From Pseudonocardiaceae bacterium (GTDB taxonomy: Bacteria; Actinomycetota; Actinomycetes; Mycobacteriales; Pseudonocardiaceae), in the NCBI GenBank assembly GCA_009377865.1, contig WHTH01000015.1, positions 1-64,000 on the forward strand: DNA of 64,000 nt, read 5' to 3'. Below the pieces are notes generated by a model. The model made no database searches. It was not told where the DNA came from and was given only the letters and a program-made list of their open reading frames with translations. The translations under genes and the position numbers were made by a program. Position 1 is the first letter of the stretch; each line of letters begins with the position of its first letter. Shown here piece by piece: positions 17,716 through 26,397 of this stretch.

Positions 17716-18481
17716 ATGCAACCACGGATCACCCGACGTCGGGCCCTCGCGGCCGGAGGCACGCTGGCGCTGCTGGCGTCCGGATGCGGGGTCGAGCGCT
17801 TCGACCCGGCAGCCCGCGAGCCGGACCCGCAGCTGCCTCCCGCCGCCGAGACCGCGAACTCACCGGAACTGACACGCCCGCCCAGCGGTGAGGTGTTTCC
17901 GGTCGGGCGGATCGCCGAGGGTGTGGTCGCCGATCCGCGAACGGGGCTGGTCGCGGTCGGATTGCGCGATCCCTTCCGGCTCGCGCTGGTCGACGGTGCC
18001 AGCGGCGAGGTGCGCCGGGAGGTGTCACTTCCGGGGCACCTGCGCCACCTGCATGGTCGACGTCCGGAAGAACTCGTTGACCGTCTACGACGTCCCCCGC
18101 CGGCAGCGTCTCGCCGAGATGCCGGCCGGCGATGGGACGACCCATGTCATCGCCGGCAGCCGGGGAAGGCTGCTGGTGGCCGATACCGAGGGCGACGCGA
18201 TCACCATCTTCGGACTTGATCCCGAACCGCGCATGCTCGACCGGCTCTCGCTGCCCGGCAGCCCCTACGGCATCAGCTACGACGATGCCCGGGACCGGCT
18301 GTGGGTGACGCTGACCGCGACGAACGAGGTGGTCGCCATCGACTTCTCCGGCGCAGCACCGCGGGTGGCGATCAGGTTACCCACCATCCGCCAGCCCAAC
18401 ACGGTCGCCGTCAACAGCGCGACCGGCCGGATCTTCGTCGCCAGCCCCAACGAGGGCGCCCTCCAGCTCATCGATCCCTGA
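17716..18481 (+). pseudogene. YncE-like beta-propeller lipoprotein with frameshift/deletion
   Basis: The N-terminus has a twin-arginine-like lipoprotein signal (TRRRALAAGGTLALLASGC), then the first blade (PVGRIAEGVVADPRTGLVAV). After LPGHLRHL near 18045 the frame breaks. The rest (VDVRKNSLTVYDVPRRQRLAEM through a good C-terminus ending at 18481) is two frames away. Homologous propellers would have a further strand pair between these segments, so some tens of bases are probably lost as well. It directly follows the sugar dehydrogenase (28-bp gap) and may have been part of the same periplasmic function. Confidence 0.75.
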
Positions 18482-18482
18482 G

Positions 18483-19853
18483 TCACCAGGTCGTCAGCAG
18501 CAGGTGGTTGATCACCAGCGCGAGCACCGCCTGGAACGCCAGCCAGAACCGCACACCACGGTGGGGCAGCAGTGCGCAGGCCGCCACCAGCCAGACGGAG
18601 AAGGGTAGCCAGATCCGCTCGACTTCGGCCTTGCTCAGCCCGGACAGGTCGGCGGCCACGATCGCCAGTGCGGCCGCGGCGGCGAGCAGCGCCAGCGGCC
18701 TCGGCGAGCGCAGGGGTGCGGCGCCGAGCCGCCGCAGACCGGCCACGGTGGCCGGTCCGACCGCCAGCGCCAGGCAGGCCAGGTTCGCCCAGACCCAGTA
18801 TCCGTACGGCCGCCGCAGGCCGTACTCGCCGGGCTGGTAATAGCGGATCTGGACCAGTTCGTAGCCCTCGAACCACCAGAATCCGAGAGCGGTGAAGGTG
18901 GCGACGACGGCACCGGCCCCGATCGTGGCCACCACGAAGGGACCCAGCCGACGCGTCACGAGCAGCACTGCCAGCGGCAGCAGTCCTGCCAGCGCCAGCC
19001 CGTAGGACAGGTACAGGCTGAAACCGAGCAGCACACCACCGCACAGCGCAGCGACGTACCCGGACAGTCCCGAGCGGCCGGCACCCACCGCCAGCAGCGC
19101 CACCCCCCAGGCCAGCACACCCATGAAGAGCCCGTCGGCAGACACTCCTACCCAGATCGCGCCGGGAAACAGCACGGCGAAGGGCAGCGCGGTTCTGGCT
19201 ATGTACTCCCCGCCCTCCCCGTCTGCCGCCCGCAGCGCGACGGCCACCGCCACGGCGGCCGACGCGCCGACCAGGATGCACGCCATCCCGGCGGGCCCAC
19301 CGCCGGGCAGGCCCAGCCGGTCGAGGGTGACGAACGTCAGCAGCGCACCGGGCGGGTGACCCGCGACGTGGGTGGGCCAGGTGTCAGGTTGGTAGGAGAG
19401 GATGCCTCCGGCGAACGTGTCGATCAAACGGGGGATGTCGGTGACCCGGCCGACCGCGCTGAGGTACTCGGTGGGTGTGGTCAGCCGGGACACGATGCCT
19501 CGGTCCCAGCCGTCGATCAGTGCGAGGCTCAGCGTCCAGGCCACCGAGGCCAGGTATCCGGCGGCGAGCAGCGGGCGCCAGCGCAGCCGGGCGGCGAGCT
19601 CGGGGCCGCGCAGCACCACCGCCGCCGCGACCATGACTGCGAGCACACTGCCCGGTCCGACGTGCGGCAGCCATCTCGCCTGCAGCGGCGGCACCCTGGC
19701 GAGCACATCGACCCCGCGCGCCTTGAGCCAGCCGCCGATGACCGCGGCGAGCGCCACCAGTGCCACCGCCACGATGGCCGCTGCACCGTCGCGGGCCGAC
19801 GGCAGCCAGCCATGACGCGAGGGAGATTCGGACTCGGGTAGCAATCCGGTCAC
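18483..19853 (-). CDS. Polytopic membrane protein, probable GT-C type glycosyltransferase
   Basis: A 456-residue protein with about ten to twelve membrane helices and a short cytosolic N-terminus. The loop between early helices holds DTWPTHVAGHPPGALL and the segment SYQPD, resembling the first extracytoplasmic loop of GT-C enzymes in mycobacteria and relatives that use polyprenyl-phosphate sugars. It ends 1 bp from the convergent beta-propeller gene. The donor sugar and acceptor are unknown; a mycobacterial methylthioxylose transferase-like function is one possibility but not established here. Confidence 0.75.
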   Translation of the reverse strand: MTGLLPESESPSRHGWLPSARDGAAAIVAVALVALAAVIGGWLKARGVDVLARVPPLQARWLPHVGPGSVLAVMVAAAVVLRGPELAARLRWRPLLAAGYLASVAWTLSLALIDGWDRGIVSRLTTPTEYLSAVGRVTDIPRLIDTFAGGILSYQPDTWPTHVAGHPPGALLTFVTLDRLGLPGGGPAGMACILVGASAAVAVAVALRAADGEGGEYIARTALPFAVLFPGAIWVGVSADGLFMGVLAWGVALLAVGAGRSGLSGYVAALCGGVLLGFSLYLSYGLALAGLLPLAVLLVTRRLGPFVVATIGAGAVVATFTALGFWWFEGYELVQIRYYQPGEYGLRRPYGYWVWANLACLALAVGPATVAGLRRLGAAPLRSPRPLALLAAAAALAIVAADLSGLSKAEVERIWLPFSVWLVAACALLPHRGVRFWLAFQAVLALVINHLLLTTW

Positions 19854-19862
19854 GATCGGACG

Positions 19863-20153
19863 CTACTTGACTCCTGCGGGGTCCTTTGGTGAGGGGCTCT
19901 CCGGCTGGGGCACACCGCCGCCACCGCCGCCGCCACCACCGTCCGCGTCCTCGATCCAGACGGTGACCGCGTCGCCGGCGGGGATCCGGTTGCCCGGTTC
20001 TGGCCGTTGGGCGACGACCGTCCCGGTCAGCGTGGGTGGGGTATCAGGATCGGGGTCGACGGCGACGACGCGGGCTGCCATCGCAACTTCGTGGGCCTGG
20101 GCGGCACCGAGCCCGACCAGGGCGGGCACGAGTACCAAGTCGGGTGTTTTCAT
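19863..20153 (-). CDS. Small protein with a single PASTA domain
   Basis: A 96-residue protein starting MKTPDLVLVPALVGLGAAQ. The pattern V.VP.LVGL...A.....A, then AQRPEPGNRIPAGDAVTVWI, is a PASTA domain, known from penicillin-binding proteins and PknB where it binds peptidoglycan fragments. A Gly/Pro-rich tail with nine consecutive Gly follows. There is no signal peptide or membrane helix, so how it would reach the cell wall is unclear. The start is chosen at the ATG before the domain; no strong ribosome site is visible. Confidence 0.65.
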   Translation of the reverse strand: MKTPDLVLVPALVGLGAAQAHEVAMAARVVAVDPDPDTPPTLTGTVVAQRPEPGNRIPAGDAVTVWIEDADGGGGGGGGGVPQPESPSPKDPAGVK

Positions 20154-20239
20154 ACGGCGACGGTAGATCGGAACCCGGCCGCCCGGAGGATCGCCACCTT
20201 CATGTACCCCGACACGTACCGATAACGGGGTCACGGTCG

Positions 20240-20281
20240 TGCCCTTCGTCCCGATATCTACCGATAGCGGGGTGAAGGGCA
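20240..20281 (-). terminator. Long hairpin after the GH65 gene
   Basis: An inverted repeat of about 19 pairs (TGCCCTTCGTCCCG... / ...GCGGGGTGAAGGGCA) with two G-U pairs and one mismatch surrounds a TACC loop. It lies 17 bp downstream of the GH65 stop on the minus strand. A partial copy of the right arm (TACCGATAaCGGGGT) stands at 20217-20231. The arm TGAAGGGCA resembles the hairpin at 47301, so both may belong to a dispersed repeat family. Confidence 0.7.
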
Positions 20282-20297
20282 GTGCGGCTGGGCCTGG

Positions 20298-22640
20298 TCA
20301 ACCGGGGGAGCGACGGGCGGGAGCGCGGCCGGGTGGTTGGTGGGGTGCGTCGGAGGACGGAGCCGGGGGGATCGGACGGGTGACCGGCTCGTCGGGCGTC
20401 ACCGTGATCGCCTCACCGTGGTGTGTGGTGTGCAGCGGTCCGCCGTCGAGCATCCGGTAGGTGGCTTGCTGCTGAGTGACCTCGACGGCGAGGTGGCTAC
20501 CGCGGTAGCACATCCGGAACATGATCCGCGGCACTGCGCCGGGCAGCCGGGGCGCGAAGGTCAGCTGCCCGTCGTGGTCGCGCATACCGCCGAAACCGGC
20601 GACGGTGACGATCCAGGAGCCGGCCAGCGAGGCGATGTGCAACCCGTTGCGCACGTTGTGGTGCAGATCGTGCAGGTCGGTCAGGGCACCTTCGGCGAAG
20701 TAGTCGTAGGCGAGCTGCAGGTGGCCCACCTCGGCCGCGAGCACAGCCTGCGGGCACGCCGACAGCGACGAGTCACGGACCGTCCGCGCCTCGTAGTAGG
20801 CGAAGTTGCGGGCCTTCTGGTCAGGGGTGAACGCATCACCACGCAGGTGCATGGCCAGCACCAGGTCAGCCTGCTTGACGACCTGCTTGCGGTACAGGTC
20901 GAAATAGGGGTAGTTCAGCAACAGCGGGTAGTGCTCGGGCGCGCAGCCGCCGAAATCCCATTCCGCGTGCCGGGTGAAGCTGGCGTCCTGCGGATGCACG
21001 CCGAAGGTCTCGTCGTATGGCAGTTGCATCATCTCGGCCGCGGCGAGCCAGCTCGCGGTCTCCTCGGGGCCAACGCCGAGGTCCGACGCGACGTCCGGGC
21101 AGCGCTGGCAGGCTGCGGCAGCCTCCCGCAGGTTCCGCTGCGCCATCAGGTTCGTGTAGACGTTGTTGTCGGCCACGGCGCTGTACTCGTCGGGGCCCGT
21201 CACACCGTCGATCCGGAACCCGTCGTGCGGGTCGTGGTGCCCCAGCGACGCCCACAGCCGGGCTGTCTCGATGAGCAGCTCGGCCCCGCAGGCTCGCTCG
21301 AAGTCGGTGTCGCCGGTGGCGTCGAGGTAGCGCGCGACCGCGTCGGCGATGTCCGCGCCGATGTGGAACGCCGCGGTACCCGCCGGCCAGTAGCCCGAGG
21401 TCTCCTCGCCGTTGATCGAGCGCCACGGGAACGCCGCCCCGCGCTGGTCGAGCTCGACGGCACGGTCCCGCGCCATGTCCAGTGTGGAGTGCCGCCACCG
21501 CAGCGCGTCGCGCGCGGCCTCGGGGACGGTGTAGGTGAGCAGCGGCAGCACGAACGTCTCGGTGTCCCAGAACGCGTGCCCGTCGTAGCCGGGTCCGGTC
21601 AGCCCCTTGGCGGGGATGGCGCGGCTCTCCCCCCGCGCGCCTGCCTGCAGCACGTGGAACAGCGCGAATCGGACCGCCTGCTGCAGCTCGGCATCACCGT
21701 CGATCTCGACATCGGCGCTGCGCCAGAACTCGTCGAGGAACTCTCGCTGCTCGGCCAGCAGCCCCTGCCAGCCGGTCTGCAGCGCCCCGGCCAGCGCGGC
21801 CTCGACCTGGGCGCGCAGCGCGGGGCCGGAGCGCCGGCTCGACCAGCCGTAGCCGAGGAACTTCGTCAGCGCGAGTCGCCGCCCTCGCGGGACATCGGCC
21901 GCGGCGGTGAGCCGGGCCAGATCGCCGTCGGCGTTGATGTCGGTGCGCAGTGTCGGCACGTCATCGAGCACGTGATCCATCCCGGCCGCCATCCGCAGCC
22001 CGGAGCGGGTTGTGTGGTGCACCAGCACGGCGCGGTAGTTCTGGCTGGTGGCGAATTCGGGCTGCAGCGGGCAGCGCAGCGCAGCCGCCAGCCGCGGGTC
22101 ACCGGTCCCGGGATCGATCGGCTCGTTGGCCAGCAGGTCGGACTGCAGCACCAGCTGCACGTCGTCGTCGAGCGGGGTGACCTCGTAGTGGATCGCAGCG
22201 ACCGCGCGCTGGGTGAACGAGATCAGTCGCTCGCTGGTGATCAGCACCCGCCGCCCGGTGGGGCCGACCCATACGGTACGGCGACGCAGCGTGCCGGTGC
22301 GGAAATCGAGCACCCACTCATGCTCCGGCGTCGTGCCGTAGCGAAGATCCAGCGGCTCGTCACCGACCAGCAGCCGGATGATCTTGCCGTCGGTCACGTT
22401 CACGACGGTCTGCCCGGACTCGGGGAAGCCGTACCCACCCTCGGCGTAGGGCAGTGTCCGATTCTCGTAGAAGCCGTTGAGGTAGGTGCCGGGCAGCCCG
22501 CGAGGCTCGCCCTCCTCCAGCGACCCGCGCATCCCGATGTGTCCGTTGGACAGCGCGAACGTCGACTCGGTCCGCTGCAGCGCGTCGAGGTCGAGGCCCT
22601 CCCAGCGCAGCTGCCACGGCGCGATCTCGTAACCACTCAT
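20298..22640 (-). CDS. Glycoside hydrolase family 65 disaccharide phosphorylase
   Basis: A 780-residue protein covering the whole GH65 fold: N-terminal beta-sandwich, helical (alpha/alpha)6 barrel and C-terminal sheet. Family marks include ESTFALSNGHIGMRG near residue 25, HAFWDTE at 355-361, and GPDEYS at 482-487 with Glu485 as the general acid. Family members split maltose, trehalose or kojibiose with phosphate to give beta-glucose 1-phosphate and glucose. The upstream HAD gene is a beta-phosphoglucomutase relative, which would convert that product to glucose 6-phosphate; together they form an energy-saving route for disaccharide use. Which disaccharide is used cannot be told. The start lies in a 38-bp tandem duplication. 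Confidence 0.9.
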   Translation of the reverse strand: MSGYEIAPWQLRWEGLDLDALQRTESTFALSNGHIGMRGSLEEGEPRGLPGTYLNGFYENRTLPYAEGGYGFPESGQTVVNVTDGKIIRLLVGDEPLDLRYGTTPEHEWVLDFRTGTLRRRTVWVGPTGRRVLITSERLISFTQRAVAAIHYEVTPLDDDVQLVLQSDLLANEPIDPGTGDPRLAAALRCPLQPEFATSQNYRAVLVHHTTRSGLRMAAGMDHVLDDVPTLRTDINADGDLARLTAAADVPRGRRLALTKFLGYGWSSRRSGPALRAQVEAALAGALQTGWQGLLAEQREFLDEFWRSADVEIDGDAELQQAVRFALFHVLQAGARGESRAIPAKGLTGPGYDGHAFWDTETFVLPLLTYTVPEAARDALRWRHSTLDMARDRAVELDQRGAAFPWRSINGEETSGYWPAGTAAFHIGADIADAVARYLDATGDTDFERACGAELLIETARLWASLGHHDPHDGFRIDGVTGPDEYSAVADNNVYTNLMAQRNLREAAAACQRCPDVASDLGVGPEETASWLAAAEMMQLPYDETFGVHPQDASFTRHAEWDFGGCAPEHYPLLLNYPYFDLYRKQVVKQADLVLAMHLRGDAFTPDQKARNFAYYEARTVRDSSLSACPQAVLAAEVGHLQLAYDYFAEGALTDLHDLHHNVRNGLHIASLAGSWIVTVAGFGGMRDHDGQLTFAPRLPGAVPRIMFRMCYRGSHLAVEVTQQQATYRMLDGGPLHTTHHGEAITVTPDEPVTRPIPPAPSSDAPHQPPGRAPARRSPG

Positions 22641-22713
22641 TCGTCGCCTCCAGCGGAGCGGAGTGCTTCGGCGGTCATTCGCCGCCTCCAGCGGAGCGGA
22701 GTGCTTCGGCGGT
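22638..22713. repeat. 38-bp tandem duplication of a ribosome site and start codon
   Basis: 22638-22675 and 22676-22713 are the same 38 bases with one T/C difference. Read on the minus strand each copy carries GGAGG and an ATG. The downstream copy is the GH65 start. The upstream copy starts a 13-codon frame (MTAEALRSAGGDE) whose TGA overlaps the GH65 ATG. The duplication begins at the stop codon of the HAD gene. Confidence 0.95.
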
Positions 22714-23435
22714 CACAGCAGCTCCGCCAGGTCGGTCACCACGATGTCGGCGCCGTAGTCGCGCAGCGCCTCCGCCTGCCCCACCCGGTCGACGCCGACC
22801 ACGTACCCGAAGCCGCCGGCGCGACCCGCAGCCACGCCGGCCAGGGCATCCTCGAAGACCGCTGCGGCGGCCGGTTCGACGCCCAGCGCGCGTGCCCCGG
22901 CGAGGAATGAGTCCGGTGCCGGTTTGCCGGCCAGCCCTTCCCGCACGATCACCGCCCCGTCGATGCGGACCTGCACGAACCGGGACAGGTCGGTCGCGTC
23001 GAGCACCGCCGCGGCGTTGGCCGAGGAGGTGACCACCGCCATCCCCGGACCGGCCGCGGCCGCTGCTTCCAGGTACCGCAGCGAGCCGGGGTAGGGCGAC
23101 ACCCCCTCGGCCGCGATGATCTCGGTCAGCAGGTCGTTCTTGCGGTTGCCCAGGCCGTGCACGGTGTCCGCGTGGGCGGGGTCGTCGGGCTCGCCCTCGG
23201 GCAACGTGATGTGCCGGGAGCCGAGAAATTCGCGGACGCCGTCGTAACGAGGCCGGCCGTCGACGTGTGCGATGTAGTCGCGATCGGTGAACTCCGCGAA
23301 GTGATCGCCCTCGCGGGCGCGCAGGAAGTTGTCGAAGGTGCGTTTCCACGCCGCGCGGTGCAGTGGTGTGGTGCTGGTGAGCACCCCGTCCAGATCGAAC
23401 AGGCAGGCCGTGATGCCGTCCGGTAGTCCGAGCAT
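22713..23435 (-). CDS. HAD family beta-phosphoglucomutase-like protein
   Basis: A 240-residue HAD protein. Motif I FDLDGVLTST (nucleophile Asp and the second Asp two residues on), motif II Thr/Ser in VVTSSANA, motif III Lys in GKPAPDSF and motif IV FEDALAGVAAG are all present. The cap contains HRAAWKRTFDNFL, as in beta-phosphoglucomutases. It is followed by a GH65 phosphorylase 72 bp downstream, so its likely role is beta-glucose 1-phosphate to glucose 6-phosphate. The start at 23435 gives MLGLPDGITACLFDLDG; a start three codons earlier is possible. Confidence 0.85.
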   Translation of the reverse strand: MLGLPDGITACLFDLDGVLTSTTPLHRAAWKRTFDNFLRAREGDHFAEFTDRDYIAHVDGRPRYDGVREFLGSRHITLPEGEPDDPAHADTVHGLGNRKNDLLTEIIAAEGVSPYPGSLRYLEAAAAAGPGMAVVTSSANAAAVLDATDLSRFVQVRIDGAVIVREGLAGKPAPDSFLAGARALGVEPAAAAVFEDALAGVAAGRAGGFGYVVGVDRVGQAEALRDYGADIVVTDLAELL

Positions 23436-24440
23436 GGGCGCAGACGGTACCGCCGGGTCGGGGCGGTATGCCTGACGAGCGCCCGCGCACCGCGGTCCAC
23501 CGTGGCTACCGGCCCATCGGATCGCGGCCGGCCCCGTCGCTGTATGCACTGCGGAGCGGATCCGCGAATCGGAAGCCGCCGCCGGCCAGAGCGAGCAGAA
23601 ATCCGCCGGAGCGCAACCCGCCCTGGAAGCCCTGCGCGCGGCCGTAGGCCTCGTCGGGCACCGGCCAGCAGCGGCAGCACGATCAGCGCCGGCACGATCA
23701 GTGCCGTACCGGCGCCGGCGGCCCGAGCACGAGCAGGGAAGCGGCGCTGCGACGAGCTCAGCCCCCCGCCGTCCTCGCGACGGTCGTTGCCTGCCCGCTG
23801 ATCGCCCGCGGCCGAATCGCACTTGCGCCCGGCTCACCGCGGCAGGCTATTGCCTACCGGCGGGTGGAGACGAACCGGCAGCCGCATTGATGCGAACACG
23901 GCGAGCGGCGCTGCGCCGCCGGGCATGTCGAGGGTGGCCTGTAATCGAACGAGGCGCTCGTCGACGCGAGTGTTCATAACTGCCTGTTACCAGACCGTGC
24001 GCCGGTAACCTGCGGGTGTTCGTGTACGTTCACAATCAGTCGTAGCGAGTCGAGGTGGTCGCGCAGCGTGACCTCGGACGGCGCCTCCACCCAGTCGTCG
24101 GGCTGCTCTCACACACTCACAGCCACACGCTCACTCGTGGTCGCCGGTGAGCCGATCCGGACACCGCGTGACGATCACCCGACGGGCCTTCTCCGGTGGG
24201 GAAAACCGTTCTTTGGCCGTAGCCGCCGCTCCGGCTGCACCGCGCACTCCTGGCCTCTTGACCGGCGGCGGCGCCCTATCGGACGCCGGGACCGATGAAA
24301 TCCTCGTGCCCGGGAGCTACTCCTGAGCCTCTTGACACCTAAGACGCAGCAGTGTCCACTACCTGTTGTGAGTCGGGCCACACCTATGCGTGGTCAGCCG
24401 GGTCCCACGGGGCCGCAACCGGAGTCGAAGGGGACAGGCG
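23436..24440. other. Gene-poor 1-kb region with degraded fragments
   Basis: No intact gene is convincing here. Two stretches on the minus strand read like protein fragments: 23518-23715 (see separate entry), and about 24020-24110, where DDWVEAPSEVTLRDHLDSLRL appears without a start or domain context. The remaining frames are Arg/Pro/Ala-rich shadows. A promoter for the plus-strand gene at 24441 should lie near the right end. Confidence 0.5.
23518..23715 (-). pseudogene. Possible remnant of a membrane transporter gene
   Basis: On the minus strand LIVPALIVLPLLAGA is followed, after a frameshift, by PDEAYGRAQGFQGGLRSGGF and about 30 further residues to a TAG. The composition and the EAYGRAQGF-like sequence suggest the end of a multi-helix transporter (perhaps MFS), but there is no start and too little sequence for a firm assignment. 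Confidence 0.3.
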
Positions 24441-24830
24441 ATGGCAATCGAGTCGACCGGGCACAGCCAGGGCAACCCCCGCTTGTACGAGCTGGTCGAG
24501 CACACTCCGAAGACCGGGCAGAGCCCGACCATCTGGGCTTGGCCGGAAGTCATCGACTTCTTCAGAGTCGCGGGACAGCCGGTCCCGGGCCCATGGCCGC
24601 CGCACCAGACGCCCAGGCCGGAGCCGGAGGAGGAGAGCCTCCCCACCGCGGTGCCCGACCCCCAGAGCGCCGCCGAGCATCGCCCCACGAACCAGCGCCC
24701 GGCAAGCCAGGACACGACAAGCCAGGGCGCGGCCGACGAGGGCGCGCATGCGACGCCGATGAACAGTCCCCGCCACTACCTCGACGAGCAGCCGGCAGGC
24801 AGTCAGCACAAGGGCTACCTCGACAAGTAG
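24441..24830 (+). CDS. Hypothetical Pro/Gln-rich protein
   Basis: A 129-residue frame starting MAIESTGHSQGNPRLYELVE with GGGGA 5 nt upstream. The first 55 residues look globular (TPKTGQSPTIWAWPEVIDFF). The rest is disordered and rich in Pro, Gln, Ser and Ala, ending in HYLDEQPAGSQHKGYLDK. There is no signal or membrane segment. It lies 120 bp before coxM and could be co-transcribed with the CO dehydrogenase genes, but I do not recognise the family. Confidence 0.55.
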   Translation: MAIESTGHSQGNPRLYELVEHTPKTGQSPTIWAWPEVIDFFRVAGQPVPGPWPPHQTPRPEPEEESLPTAVPDPQSAAEHRPTNQRPASQDTTSQGAADEGAHATPMNSPRHYLDEQPAGSQHKGYLDK

Positions 24831-24950
24831 CCCTTTCCCGGGAACAGCCACGATTGCAGGCTGCCAGTCAATGGCTCACTGGTGGAGTCGTGACTGCAGC
24901 GTTTCTGCTCCCTCGTCGAGGCACAAGTTTGAAGAACTAGGAGGATTTGA

Positions 24951-25817
24951 ATGTACCCGTCTCGTTTCCGCTACGAGGCCCCACGCTCGCTCGACGAAGC
25001 GCTCGACTTTTTGCGGGTTTACGGTGACGAGGCGAAGGTGCTCGCGGGAGGCCAGAGCCTCATTCCACTGATCAAGCTGCGCTTTGCCTCGATCGAACTT
25101 GTCGTCGACATCAACAACATCCCCGGCTTGGATTACCACCGCCAGGAGTCGGACGGCTCGCTGAGCTTCGGCGCGCTGTGCCGTCACGTCGACCTGGAGC
25201 ACTCCGAGCTGCTCCGGAGAAGCCAGCCCACCATGGCCGCCGCGGCGCCGCTGATCGCCGATCCCATCGTCCGTAACCGAGGGACGTTGGTCGGCTCGCT
25301 GTGCCACGCGGACCCGCAGGGCGACTGGGCATCGGTGATGATGGCGCTGGGTGGTGAGATCATCGCGGCCGGACCCGGGGGCAGGCGCACCATCCCCGTG
25401 TCGGACTTCATCATGGGGCCGTTTCAGAACGCGCTGCGACCGGGAGAGATCGCGGTGGAGGCGCGGGTCCCGGCGCCGAAGGGCGCGGTGTCGGGTAACT
25501 ACCTCAAGCTCGAACGCAGGGTGGGCGACTTCGCCACCGTGGGAGTCGCAGTGGCGCTCGAGACGTCCGGTTCGACGGTGAGTCGCGCCGGCATCGCGCT
25601 GACCGGCGTCGGGCCGTCGAACATCCAGGCGACGGCGGCCGAGCAGGCGCTGGTCGGCAGCGCCCTGAACGCGAACTCGATCCAGCAGGCAGGCCGGCTG
25701 GCGGCGGAGGCCGCCCAACCCAAGACCGACCACCGTGGTAGCGCGGAGTACAAGCGCCACGTGGTCGAGACGTTCGTCACGCGTGCGTTGGGTAGCCGCG
25801 GGGCCGTAGCGGCCTGA
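24951..25817 (+). CDS. coxM: Aerobic CO dehydrogenase, FAD-binding medium subunit
   Basis: A 288-residue flavoprotein subunit of the molybdenum CO dehydrogenase (CO + H2O to CO2, electrons passed through FAD to the respiratory chain). The first domain has [15 protein letters not shown] (about residues 30-44) for FAD diphosphate binding, the second [18 protein letters not shown] (about 106-123). The C-terminal domain ends in VETFVTRAL. Length is normal. AGGAGG lies 7 nt before the ATG. It is the first gene of the M-S-L order found in all aerobic CODH operons, 47 bp before coxS. Confidence 0.92.
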   Translation: MYPSRFRYEAPRSLDEALDFLRVYGDEAKVLAGGQSLIPLIKLRFASIELVVDINNIPGLDYHRQESDGSLSFGALCRHVDLEHSELLRRSQPTMAAAAPLIADPIVRNRGTLVGSLCHADPQGDWASVMMALGGEIIAAGPGGRRTIPVSDFIMGPFQNALRPGEIAVEARVPAPKGAVSGNYLKLERRVGDFATVGVAVALETSGSTVSRAGIALTGVGPSNIQATAAEQALVGSALNANSIQQAGRLAAEAAQPKTDHRGSAEYKRHVVETFVTRALGSRGAVAA

Positions 25818-25864
25818 TTGCGGACCAGCATCGTCCAAGCAATGGCGACGTCAAGGAGGGCTAC

Positions 25865-26356
25865 GTGGAAGAGCGGCGGGTAACTGTCGAAGTCAACGGT
25901 GATACCAAGACCGCCGAGGTCGAGCCTCGGCTGCTCCTCGCCCATTTCCTCCGGGAAGCACTGGGGCTGACCGGTACGCACATCGGTTGCGACACGACGA
26001 ACTGCGGCGCGTGCACCGTGCTCTTCGATGGTAAGCCCATCAAGTCCTGCACGATGTTCGCCGTCCAGGCCGACGGCCATGAGGTCACCACGGTCGAGGG
26101 TCTGAGCATGGCGAGCGAGCTCCATCCCGTACAGGAGGGGTTCAAGGAAGAGCACGGGTTGCAGTGTGGCTTCTGCACGTCCGGGATGATGATGACTGCC
26201 ACGGCGCTCCTCGAGGAGAACCCGAATCCGACGGAGGAGGACGTGCGCTGGGCGCTGTCCGGCAACCTCTGTCGCTGCACCGGGTACCAGAACATCGTGA
26301 AGTCGGTGCTGTGGGCCGCGGAGAAGATGCGCTCCGAAGGCGTCGTCAGGCGCTGA
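25865..26356 (+). CDS. coxS: Aerobic CO dehydrogenase, [2Fe-2S] small subunit
   Basis: A 163-residue iron-sulfur subunit that relays electrons from the molybdenum site to FAD. The N-terminal plant-ferredoxin domain has [17 protein letters not shown] and a following SC; the C-terminal helical domain has QCGFCTSGM and [11 protein letters not shown], so all eight cluster cysteines are visible. The GTG start at 25865 follows AAGGAGG. It is 41 bp before coxL. Confidence 0.95.
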   Translation: MEERRVTVEVNGDTKTAEVEPRLLLAHFLREALGLTGTHIGCDTTNCGACTVLFDGKPIKSCTMFAVQADGHEVTTVEGLSMASELHPVQEGFKEEHGLQCGFCTSGMMMTATALLEENPNPTEEDVRWALSGNLCRCTGYQNIVKSVLWAAEKMRSEGVVRR

Positions 26357-26397
26357 CGGCGAGAGCTGACGACAGCTGATGATAAGGGAGAAACGAG

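Noticed and set aside
15703-17721. A 672-codon minus-strand frame across the epimerase and sugar dehydrogenase
   Set aside because: It is antisense or out of frame to two well-supported genes and shows no recognisable motif of its own.
19916-19960. CCGCCACCG repeats as a microsatellite or CRISPR-like array
   Set aside because: They encode the Gly-rich tail of the PASTA protein on the minus strand and are simple codon repeats without spacers.
20337-22910. An 857-codon open frame on the plus strand opposite the GH65 gene
   Set aside because: It is the antisense shadow of a clear GH65 protein. Its composition is Gly/Arg/Val/His-rich without domains.
23502-23801. A 99-codon plus-strand frame upstream of the HAD gene
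   Set aside because: It is Arg/Pro-rich without domain features. The same bases read more like a protein fragment on the minus strand.
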